NCBI GenBank assembly: GCA_964017065.1
Contig: OZ024787.1
Location: forward strand, 14,250,453-14,314,452
From: Haliclona indistincta
Lineage: Eukaryota > Porifera > Demospongiae > Haplosclerida > Chalinidae
Direction of reading: 5' to 3'
Length of the DNA stretch: 64,000 nt
Shown: in pieces, positions 1-25,800 of the stretch
How the letters are laid out: each line of letters begins with the position of its first letter
Numbering within the stretch: the first letter of the stretch is position 1
Program-made: the position numbers and the translations under genes
The notes under the pieces: generated by a model
The model's input: the letters and a program-made list of their open reading frames with translations, nothing else
Told to the model about the DNA's origin: nothing
Databases searched by the model: none

Positions 1-2
1 CT

Positions 3-977
3 ATGGTGCTCAACATCACTGGTGTGGATAATCAACTCTACTATGATGTCAACGTTGCTTTGAATGTCTGTCTCTTCATATTCCTATCTCTACTACCATT
101 CCTGCTGTGTGTCTTGGTTATACTGGCACTGGTTCTTGCTAAGACTATCAATATCAAGATTCGAGTGCTTCTCATCAATATATTTGCAGTCGAGGTAGTA
201 TGCTGGACCTTTTATGGCATATTTTATTTGGCCTGGATAGTACGCCTGAACTACAATGAAACCATTTCATGTAAGCTGATACATGTAGGTTATTTAATAG
301 TTTGCGTTCAAAAATGCTCTTCTGGAAATTTGTATGCGATCAATATCTTCCTCTTCATAAAGTACGGAGAGAAGAAGCTAAAATGGAGTGTAATAATACC
401 ATACATTGTGCTATCATGGATTATGATACTGATATTATCAATACTGGTTGTGTCCTTTTTACCGCCAGATTCGGTGCGCAACCACAATGGATTATGTTTC
501 TGGCGCATAGAATCATCACTCATAATCACAATATCACTTGTGCTGGTCATTCCACTTTCGTTAATCTTCTTGATCATTCAGATTGTTATGGTAATAGTCA
601 CGTTTGTGTATATCAAGAAACACACACTTGAAGGAAATGTTCAAATCAAGAAGGCAGTCGCTAAAGTACTCGTGTATATCGTCATTGCATCAACTACCGT
701 CTTTGTTGGCTCAAATATACCAATTGTCAGTTTCTTCATATGGCGAACGATCCCTGGATCTGTTACTGTGAACGGGACTGCTAGAAGCCACATTGATTCA
801 CTTATTATTTGTGCTCACGGCATAGCTACTCCACTAGTAGCCATAGCACTACTCAAGCCAGTTCGTGATGCAATAAGGACTATGCCCAAGAACCTAGTCT
901 GCAAGAAAGACATCAGGATCCATCCAGAAGTGGATAGCAACAACACTCAAACCACAGAAGCATGGGCACATAGCTAG
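3..977 (+). CDS. Divergent seven-transmembrane receptor-like protein, copy 1 (intact)
   Basis: An uninterrupted 324-residue ORF with seven hydrophobic segments at about residues 24-47, 52-80, 93-118, 129-152, 172-202, 220-250 and 268-288, so it is probably a plasma-membrane 7TM protein. The short N-terminus has an N-glycosylation site (NIT, residue 5). A Cys at the start of TM3 (about 90) and one in extracellular loop 2 (about 166) could form the usual GPCR disulphide. There is no DRY motif after TM3 and no NPxxY in TM7; TM7 ends with TPLVAIALLKPVRDAI, which only resembles the class A pattern. The start is the ATG two bases into the window and matches the starts of copies 2 and 3. It is the first and only intact member of a tandem array of four. 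Ligand and coupling are unknown; the 7TM call is firm, the GPCR call is inference. Confidence 0.75.
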   Translation: MVLNITGVDNQLYYDVNVALNVCLFIFLSLLPFLLCVLVILALVLAKTINIKIRVLLINIFAVEVVCWTFYGIFYLAWIVRLNYNETISCKLIHVGYLIVCVQKCSSGNLYAINIFLFIKYGEKKLKWSVIIPYIVLSWIMILILSILVVSFLPPDSVRNHNGLCFWRIESSLIITISLVLVIPLSLIFLIIQIVMVIVTFVYIKKHTLEGNVQIKKAVAKVLVYIVIASTTVFVGSNIPIVSFFIWRTIPGSVTVNGTARSHIDSLIICAHGIATPLVAIALLKPVRDAIRTMPKNLVCKKDIRIHPEVDSNNTQTTEAWAHS

Positions 978-1398
978 AAGCTAAAGGGTTAATACAAGTA
1001 ATGGAAATATCAATAATTTATTAGAACACAACATGTTAGAACTGAACAAGGCTTATGAATTGAACTACACAACAGTGGTACCCCAGCCTGTTGGTTAGTG
1101 GTGGTATGATCACAAACCATTACTTGTACAAACACTGATTACGTTATAACTATACATGTAGAAATGAAAAATAATTTTTAATGCATGTATCATGAAACTC
1201 ATTTAAAAAGACAATCTTGTGAAGCTAATAAACAACTTTAAGACTGCAATCCGCGAATGTACGTTATGATAGCAATGAAACATATCTTTTTGAAGCAGTG
1301 TAAACACACTTACACCTAATGCACTAATTACAATGATAGCCACACAACAGCATAGCTAAGTACGTCACTTGCAGCAGATCTGTAGCAGCAGTGTAGCT
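978..1398. other. Spacer between 7TM copies 1 and 2
   Basis: No ORF of note. The last ~60 bases (about 1335-1398) match the sequence directly upstream of copies 3 and 4 (the catagctaagtacgtcacttg block and cagcagtgtagct next to the ATG), so they are a duplicated 5' flank and probably hold the core promoter and 5' UTR. Nothing else recognised. Confidence 0.5.
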
Positions 1399-1815
1399 AT
1401 GGACCTCAACATTACTGGAGTGGATAATCAACTCTACTATGATGTTAATGTTGCTTTGAATGTCTGTTTCTTCATATTCCTATCTCTACTACCACTCCTG
1501 CTGTGTGTCTTGGTTATACTGGCACTGGTTCTTGCTAAGACTATCAATATCAAGATTCGAGTGCTTCTCATCAATGTATTTGCAGTCGAGGTGCTTGGCT
1601 GGATCTGTTATGCCACCTTCTGCCTGGGCTGGTTAGTACGATAGCATATCTTGTGGCTGGTGTTCAAAAGGGCACTTGTGGAACTCTCTACGCAATCAAT
1701 ATCTTCCTCTTCATAAAGTACGGAGAGAAGAAGCTAAAATGGAGTGTAATAATACCATACATTGTGCTATCATGGCTGATAATATCGATAATATCAATAT
1801 CTATAATATAATATC
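1399..1815 (+). pseudogene. 7TM receptor-like protein, copy 2 (broken)
   Basis: Starts with an ATG matching copies 1 and 3 and is nearly identical to copy 3 through TM1 and TM2. Relative to copy 3, about 40 bases are missing after position 1640 (end of TM2 to start of TM3); this shifts the frame and gives a stop at once. Homology continues in another frame to about 1800 (TM4) and then stops at an unrelated insertion read on the opposite strand. TM5 to the C-terminus are missing. Dead gene, or at most a 2-TM peptide. Confidence 0.8.
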
Positions 1816-1819
1816 AATA

Positions 1820-2716
1820 TCAAACACCACTGGTGCCGGGAACTGTCGGGATGCTATCAGGGTAATCAATTAGAGCATGAGAGAGAGCCGGGTTGGCTGG
1901 AGGGTGTTTTGCTTTCAGTGCATCAGACACTAGGATTGGTCCCTGCTCACCAACCTCCACTGTGTCCCCAGAACGTAGGATGCCAGCCTTCCCATTCCGC
2001 GAAAGAAGATCAATTGCTGCAGAGATCTTGCCCTGGAACATCAGCGAGGCAAATGATCGAGCAGCTTTCTCTTGCTGGGAGTCAGTAGAATGGGCAGGTT
2101 TGGGGAGACGCAGTTGCAGAGCGCGACCTTCAGAGAGTAGCGAGAGCAGATCAACACTCGTCCAAGAATCAAGACGCCGTTGTAAAATGGCAATATGGTC
2201 CTTATCCTTTGAGGAACAGAAGGGTTTTTGCAGAAGGAGTAGGGGCATCACAAGACAGGCTTTCATGGCGATTGATTCCAAGGCAGAGCCACCAGCGTAG
2301 GCCCTGAAGAGCCTACTGAGTTCCAGGACAAATTTTTTACCAGCATTTCCCAGGGGAACTGGGAATAAATTTCTTTTCCAATGCATAACTTCTTCAAATG
2401 CTTCCTCCAACTTCTGCATGAACAGGGAGGTCTCACACTCACCCCAAGAGAACAAGGGAGCGGCCAAAGGCAATGGAGGCGGCAGACAGACTGGGTCAGG
2501 TAGTAACTCGACATTGGTAGACGAGGGCAAAGGCACCAGTGACGGCGTCGGGGGCAGGTCTTGGGTGTCCTGGGACTGGGAGCAGGAAAGCTGGGCGCTC
2601 ACGTTCGAGCAGTTTCCACTCAGAGACGGTCGACAGTCGATACAAGGCTTTTGGTCCCTAACGCAGAAACAGTTCTTGCAACTTCCAGAACAGCATCGAC
2701 AGCAGCGAGGCGCCAT
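1820..2716 (-). CDS. Cys-rich (CXC-like) ORF within an insertion in 7TM copy 2
   Basis: A 298-residue intronless ORF starting at an ATG. Residues 3-36 are a dense cysteine cluster (CCRCCSGSCKNCFC, then PCIDC and a further Cys), resembling the CXC/tesmin type of metal-binding module or the small cysteine heads on first ORFs of some invertebrate mobile elements. A Pro-rich linker follows (about 48-95), then a helical region (about 97-200) and a tail without recognised domain. GC content is clearly higher than in the 7TM genes around it. It lies antisense inside copy 2 and stops where copy 2 homology breaks off, so it arrived by insertion. I do not recognise the family with certainty; part of a retroelement is the best guess. 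Confidence 0.5.
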   Translation of the reverse strand: MAPRCCRCCSGSCKNCFCVRDQKPCIDCRPSLSGNCSNVSAQLSCSQSQDTQDLPPTPSLVPLPSSTNVELLPDPVCLPPPLPLAAPLFSWGECETSLFMQKLEEAFEEVMHWKRNLFPVPLGNAGKKFVLELSRLFRAYAGGSALESIAMKACLVMPLLLLQKPFCSSKDKDHIAILQRRLDSWTSVDLLSLLSEGRALQLRLPKPAHSTDSQQEKAARSFASLMFQGKISAAIDLLSRNGKAGILRSGDTVEVGEQGPILVSDALKAKHPPANPALSHALIDYPDSIPTVPGTSGV

Positions 2717-2744
2717 GCTTGGGGGCGTGGTCCAATGAATAATG

Positions 2745-2925
2745 AATAATTTGTGTGCAAATTATGACAACAAAATAGAAATATTTTTGACTGCTAGATA
2801 CAATTCAACAATTCTTTGAAAAAGTGATTCACACACTTACACTTCAAGTACTAATGAAGAAAACCTTAAAGAATGCATAGCTACGTAAGTATGTCACTTG
2901 CAGCAATAGCAGCAGCAGTGTAGCT
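2745..2925 (+). promoter_or_regulatory. Duplicated upstream region of 7TM copies
   Basis: About 180 bases before the ATG of copy 3 recur before copy 4 (about 4064-4287): the tract tttgtgtgcaaatta, then gactgctagatacaattcaa, then a stretch ending cagcaatagcagcag just before the start. Conservation into non-coding DNA shows that the duplication unit included the promoter/5' UTR. No TATA box could be assigned with confidence. Confidence 0.45.
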
Positions 2926-3792
2926 ATGGTGCTCAACATTACTGGAGTGGATAATCAACTCTACTATGATGTCAATGTTGCTTTGAATGCCTGTTTCTTC
3001 ATATTGCTATCTCTACTACCATTCCTGCTGTGTGTCTTGGTTATACTGGCACTGGTTCTTGCTAAGACTATTAATATCAAGATTCGAGTGCTTCTCACCA
3101 ATGTATTTGCAGTCGAGGTACTTGGCTGGATCTGCTATGCCACCTTCTGCCTGGGCTGGATAGTACGATTGAACTACAACGAAATAATTTCATGTAAGCT
3201 GTTCTATATAGCATATCTTGCGGCTGGTGTTGAAAAGGGCACTTGTGGAACTCTCTACGCAATCAATATCTTCCTCTTCATAAAGTACGGAGAGAAGAAG
3301 CTAAAATGGAGTGTAATAATACCATGCATTGTGCTATCATGGCTGATAATATCGATAATATCAATAATCGTTGTGTTAGTTTTACCGCCTGATTCGATAC
3401 GTTACAGCTTTGGATCATGTTACTTGCGCATAGCATCGTCTCCCTTAATCCCAACAACACTTGTTCTACTGATTGCACAGTCATTTGTCTTCATGATCGT
3501 TCAGATCGTTATGGCGATAGTCACGTGTGTGTATATCAAGAAACACACACTTGAAGGAAATGTTCAAATCAAGAAGGCAGTCGCTAAAGTACTCGCGTAC
3601 CTCATCATTGTTTCAATCAATACCTTTATCAGCACCATCATACCAGCTATGAGTTACTTCGTAGGGCAGCTATTCCCAGGATCTACTACTGTGATGACTG
3701 CTAGAGGCTACTTTGATTCACTTATCACTAGTGTAGCAGGAACAGCTACTCCATGCACTAATAGCCATAGCGCTACTCAAGCCAGTTCGTGA
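2926..3792 (+). pseudogene. 7TM receptor-like protein, copy 3 (frameshifted near C-terminus)
   Basis: A 288-residue ORF that aligns with copy 1 from the ATG through TM6 without a break. Near 3750, within TM7, four extra bases (tgca) relative to copy 1 shift the frame, so the last part of TM7 and the cytoplasmic tail are replaced by a short Ser-rich sequence ending at 3792. The original tail is still readable in the other frame to about 3880. It could still be translated as a receptor lacking the end of TM7; called a pseudogene, but a recent and mild one. Confidence 0.7.
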
Positions 3793-4287
3793 TGCAATAA
3801 AGACAATGCTATTCTTTAAGAAAGACAACAGGATCCATCCAGCAGTGAACAGCAATGATATTGAACTAACACAAGCATAGCTACATATATCTATCACACA
3901 AACCACAATAATGTGTTTACAACACATGTACATTTGGCTTGGACTAGCTGTTGTAAATTTAGCATATAAGAAGAACACATGCGAGACTAGTTCACAAACA
4001 GCACATAACTAAAACACTACTATACATGTTGTACCAAATCACTCTTGTGATAGCTGACTTAATGACTAATTTTGTGTGCAAATTACGATGAAAAAATACA
4101 AATATTTTGACTGCTAGATACAATTCAACAATTCTTTGAAAAAGTGTAAAAATATTTTTACACACTTACATTTGGTCACTGTCCTGCACTATTGTGTAAA
4201 CATGCTTAAAGAAAAAAAGTACTAATGAAGACAGCCTTAAAGAATGCATAGCTAAGTACGTCACTTGCAGCAATAGCAGCAGTGTGC

Positions 4288-4890
4288 CTCAACATCACTG
4301 GAGTGCATGGATACAAACTCTACATGATACCAACTACTAGGGCTGAGCGATACGATCGATAGCGAGTAAATGGTCACGATTACGATACTATCACGATATT
4401 TCAATAAGCAAAACAAACAAGGTCTATATACTACTGTAGCAAGTCTAATAACTGTACTACTGAAGGTTTTCAGCTAAAAACACCAACATATTTACTGAAG
4501 ATGGTAAGAGAGATGTCAAAAGTTCCCTGGTAGTAGCCATTGACAACACTGGTTGTAGTATTATAAACCACCAAACAGCTGCAGTTAATGCTTGCATGCA
4601 CTTTGTATAGATAATTTATAGCTGCCTATGCGTGTGCTATGAATAATTATCGCGATTGTACTCAAAAAACAATCATGTTCATGATAGTAAGATAATATCG
4701 TGATAATCGTACTATCGATTATATCGCCCTGCCCTACCAACTACCACGTTCTCTGCACTATCATTCATTTTCTGAATTGTTCAGATTGTTATGGCAATAA
4801 TCACGTTGTGTATATCAAGAAACACACACTTGAAGGAAATGTTCAAATCAAGAAGGCGGTCGCTAAAGTACTCGTGTATACCACCTTTGC
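4288..4890 (+). pseudogene. 7TM receptor-like protein, copy 4 (remnant split by a MITE)
   Basis: Only two pieces remain. About 4288-4337 matches the first codons after the lost ATG. About 4745-4885 matches the end of TM5, intracellular loop 3 (IKKHTLEGNVQIKKAVAK) and the start of TM6. TM1 to most of TM5 are deleted and a 399-bp inverted-repeat element sits between the pieces. Non-functional. Confidence 0.75.
4338..4736. mobile_element. hAT-type MITE in 7TM copy 4
   Basis: Imperfect terminal inverted repeats begin TAGGGCTGAGCGATA on the left and end TATCGCCCTGCCCTA on the right, and the TIRs extend about 24 bases. The flanks carry an exact 8-bp duplication CCAACTAC at 4330-4337 and 4737-4744. 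TAGGG ends plus an 8-bp target duplication are typical of hAT-superfamily non-autonomous elements. The interior is AT-rich, non-coding and itself partly palindromic. Confidence 0.85.
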
Positions 4891-5179
4891 ATGATAATAC
4901 TGTTGCACCCATAACTGCTGTTGTGACGTATAGCAACCACAGACTGAAGATGAAGATACATGTATAATAATGTATTTGTTGTATACATGTCTAGTGCACA
5001 ATTGTGTATTAGAGTTGAATAATATTGTTGAAAGCAGCATGAGTTTGTTACAAGCTATTGTGCTTAACCAGTTACAAATGAACGTGAATGCGCTTCTGTT
5101 TGGTTTGTAACCTACATGCAACTAAGCATCATCACACCACCTAATTACATTTAACAATCAGGTAGGAAGGTATAAAGAC

Positions 5180-21592
<16,413 letters not shown>

Positions 21593-22095
21593 GATGTCAG
21601 CTGCAAGCCCAGCTACTATAAATAGTCTGTAAAAGAGACAATAAACATGCTGGAATCATTATAAGCCAAGCAGCAAACAATTGATCATTGACTTACAGCA
21701 ACACTGAGCTCTTGTTTACAGCTGATTGGAGTAATACAGTCACAGAAGCTTAGAACAAACTTTGGTTATAAGTCCATCAATAGCTTTTAGCTGGATATAG
21801 CGAACCAGCAGCTAGCCGTGCAATGCTGGTCATCAACCAGTGTTGTTGTGTAATAAAGCATCATGTGGCATCAGTGATGAATATGCCTTCATACATTGCC
21901 TGATCCCTCTTCACCTCATGAAACCTGTTAACAACTTCCTTAGCAGCTAGTTAATAATACCAACCAAAAACTCATGAATAATAAATATTAACACCAAATT
22001 CCACCAATGAATAAAAATTTATCTGTCATAAATAATTATTTGTAAAAATTTGTTCTGTAGTCATATTTATGATATCCTACTGATGATGTCATGCT
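21593..22095. other. Intergenic gap: promoter side of the fibrocystin-L-like gene, 3' side of the HECT gene
   Basis: Both flanking genes run leftward, so this 500-bp AT-rich gap must hold the start region of one and the 3' end of the other. No ORF or clear motif. On the minus strand just upstream of the ATG is an AT-rich region, but no convincing TATA element. Confidence 0.4.
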
Positions 22096-22828
22096 CTAGT
22101 ATGCATGGAATCCCTGACCCATCTGCAGTGCTATCCTCAACTTGCTCTCAAGCTGTTGGGCTGATGAGTAGGTCGGCAAGAAGAGAATATTGAAACAGGT
22201 AGTAGCATAGGGCAGGTGGGTGGAGTCTGAGAGGAGATAAAAATCAATGTAAAAAGACAAAATGCAACTGCTTTCTACTGACTCACCTAATGGTGCTTTG
22301 GCGATCTTTAATTTCCAGTTTTGAGTATCGCTAGAAGGTACTGTACCGGATCCAGTACAGAACTGAAGGAACTGGCGCCACTCATCCTGTGAGAAAGATG
22401 AGTGAGTGAGTGAGTGAGTGAGTGAGTGAGTGAGTGAGTGAGTGAGTGAGTGAGTCAGTGGGTGCATGAGTGAGTGAGTGAGTGAGTGAGTGAGTGAGTG
22501 AGTGAGTGAGTGAGTGAGTGAGTGAGTGAGTGGGTGGGTGGGTGAGTGAGTGGGTGGGTGAGTGAGTGAGTGAGTGCATGAGTGAGTGAGTGAGTGAGTG
22601 ACCTTACCTGAGTAAATTTCTCCAATACTGTCCAGAGCCACACTATCTCAGTTGAGTTCTTAGTATACCCACTGTACACAGCCTTTTGTCTTATGTAGCT
22701 CAAGTTAATCTTTGTCACTCCTGAAAGAATCTCTTCGAGCTCGCTAGCAGTGAAATTTGCCAGTTGACGTGGTTGGATAAGATGATGGACTCCCTTCAAT
22801 ATCGCCTTGAGCTGAGGATCAATGCAGC

Positions 22829-22869
<41 letters not shown>

Positions 22870-25800
22870 TGGGTGAGTGGGTGAGTGGGTGGGTGGGTGA
22901 GTGAGCGAGTGAGTGAGTGAGTGAGTGAGTGAGTGGTACCTATTAGGTAAAATCGAGCTACTTTATGTACATATCTCCTCTTGTTCTCAAGTGTCACTCT
23001 TTTCTCAGTTCCTCCCTCCTCTAGTTCGACTGTTCTCACTGCTCCAAACTGGGCTAGCTGAGCAGTATAGTGAGCAGTGAGGTCGTCTAACTGATCCTGA
23101 TCATCACACTCCAGCACATGATTGAGGCTCCTGCACACAGTGAAAAAATGAGTGACTTTTGCAGTTTTGTAAAATCACAAAACCACAAATATTTTGAAAC
23201 AGTAGCCCTCAACCTGATGCTATGTCCATACCTTGCGAGTGTGGTGTTCTCCTTCATAAGGTCTCCAAGGACATTCTGAAGTCTGTTGTACTCGTCTTCG
23301 TCTCCTGTTAGATACTTGTAGACAGCTGGAGTGAGTCTGACTGTCATGGAGCATCCTGTGATGAAGAGATACAGTAACACTAGCTGTGAATAGATACTCC
23401 GTCTATCGTCTTGCAATGCTGAAGTGAAAAGTGCAGTGTCACCTTCATGCACTAATGTGTTCAGTCTCTGATCATCCTCCATCGTGTGAATAAAGACAAC
23501 AGTAACTACAGAGACTGAACACATTAGTGCATGAAGGTGACACTCTACACTTTTCAAGATAAGGCAGTCGATTATCATTATTACTTTTTCACTTCAGCAT
23601 TATGCATTGAGTTACACACCACCTATTCTCAATTCCTCATTACTCACTGCTGCTGATGATCTTTGCAATGATCTTTCCAAAGTATTCAAAGTAGAACAAG
23701 TGCTCAGGATTGATGGATGAGATGGGGTTGGGTCTATAGCGACCATCTTCAACAGACTCGAATAAAGCATAGTTAGGATTCACCATCTCTTGTGTCAGTA
23801 GCAGGAAGAACTCCCTGAGAAAGAGACAGCAATAATCAGTCTGCCCCACAGAGGGTCACTGGTAGAGCCAGGACACCTGTGCACTAAGCAGTGTCTAGCT
23901 GCCTCACAGAGGGTCACTGGTAGAGCCAGGACACCTGTGCACTAAGCAGTGTCTAACTGCCTCACAGAGGGTCACTGGTAGAGCCAGGACACCTGCGCAC
24001 TAAGCAGTGTTTAGCTGCCTCACAGAGGGTCACTGGTAGAGCCAGGACACCTGTGCACTAAGCAGTGTCTAGCTGCCTCACAGAGGGTCACTGGTAGAGC
24101 CAGGACACCTGCGCACTAAGCAGTGTTTAGCTGCCTCACAGAGGGTCACTGGTAGAGCCAGGACACCTGTGCACTAAGCAGTGTCTAGCTGCCTCACAGA
24201 GGGTCAATGGTAGAGCCAGGACACCTGTGCACTAAGCAGTGTCTAGCTGCCTCACAGAGGGTCAATGGTAGAGCCAGGACACCTGTGCACTAAGCCGTGT
24301 CTAGCTGCCTCACAGAGGGTCAATGGTAGAGCCAGGACACCTGTGCACTAAGCCGTGTCTAGTTGCCTCACAGAGGGTCACTGGTAGAGCCAGGACACCT
24401 GTGCACTAAGCTATAATGTGGGTGAACCACTAGTGGTCAGTGAGACATAAGCTATCCAAACTCCTCCCACTCACCAACTATAGCCCCACCCAGGCACTCG
24501 GTATAAGCCCACCCACTCACCAACTACAGCCCCACCCACCCAGGCACTCAGTATAAGCCCACCCACTCACCTGGTCACTCCTCCAGCATCTATTCCCAGT
24601 TCATTCTGAAACCTCACTCTGAGAGCACGATTGAAGTAGTGAGGATGAATAGCACTCACAGCGCTATCCAGCAATGAATCACGATCAATATTGACTGTAG
24701 GTGACACGTCTTGCTCATGCTGATCTGTTAAGTCGCTACGCAGCTTAGCAAATCTCTCTTTGAATGGTATTCTGAGATGTGGCTTTATCTTCAAAAGAAC
24801 AAGAGGTAGAGGTGACCCTTGTACGTGCTGACCGGCTACCATGACGTTAAGATGAGACAGCTCGGGATCCTCCAGTGTGAACGATATCAACACTTGACCT
24901 GATTTTAACCTAATTTCACACGGCAGAGACTGACCGGAAGGGCCTGTGACAGCAGCACTGATCAGGGAGTGATTGAACTGATGGATCGGGTTGAAGAAGC
25001 TATCGTACGCCAGCAGAGGACACGAGTTCTCCTTGAGCAGTTGGGTAGAGAGCGAGGAGCCCTTTATACCAAGCACATAGTGGGCAGGGTCAGGTTGAGG
25101 ACACACCTCCATACGAGCTATTGTCTTGTTTTCGTCATTAACATTGAATAGTAGCAAATGAGTCCCAGCATGATACAGTGTACATGAGCTCAGCACGATC
25201 TCACGCTTACCGACCGCCATACGCATCATCTGGCACTGAACTGTCTCTCTCTCGTTGCTGGTCTCGAGGCTTGTCATAGACTGTGCGGACACCTGGTGTA
25301 CATGGTGACCACCATTAGGTATGAGGAGCTTGAGGGTGGTCTCAATACGCGCTGTCGTCAAGTCAATCAAATTACCATAGTCGTCTCGAGGTACGAGAAA
25401 GAATTGAAACGGCTTACCAGCGATCAACTTGAGCAAGGGAACTAGAGAGAAGAGAGAGAGAGGGAGGGTGGTGAGAGAGAGAGAAAAGGAGGAAGCAAGG
25501 GAGGGAGGGAGGGAGAGAAGAAAAAGGAAAACATTACGGGTACTCCTCAAAATTTGTATTATATTATGACGAACAATAAAGTGAGTGTTAGAGACTAACC
25601 TTCAGTGGGGTATCTGTTAGAGAATAGTGTTACTCTCTTGGGCGGGTTGGCTCTCACAACGCTGTATATCGGAGAGGGAGTGGTGCTGGAACGAAACAAG
25701 CAGGGACGAGGAAGGCAGGTAGTCTCGCCCTGCCAGCACATTTTCAACAAGGTGTGACATTTGATGCAGAATACAGCAATCTTTAGCGGAACAGTTCGGT

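Larger units (their letters stand above)
22096..24700 (-). other. HECT domain with catalytic cysteine
   Basis: The N-lobe starts at RFQNELGIDAGGVTREFF. FYFEYFGKIIAKII, LTPAVYKYLTG and FTASELEEILSG follow, and the C-lobe carries LPYATTCFNILFLPTYSS. The Cys in TTCFN (about residue 3137, 33 from the end) is the ubiquitin-accepting residue, and the terminal GFHAY matches the usual short tail. Spread over seven exons separated by CTCA-repeat introns. All hallmarks are present, so the ligase is probably active. Confidence 0.85.

Noticed and set aside
302..631. Overlapping plus and minus ORFs within 7TM copy 1
   Set aside because: Shadows of the receptor frame; no independent protein features.
23847..24412. 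Regular repeat array resembling a CRISPR
   Set aside because: Units abut directly with no unique spacers, and it lies in an intron of an animal gene; it is a minisatellite.
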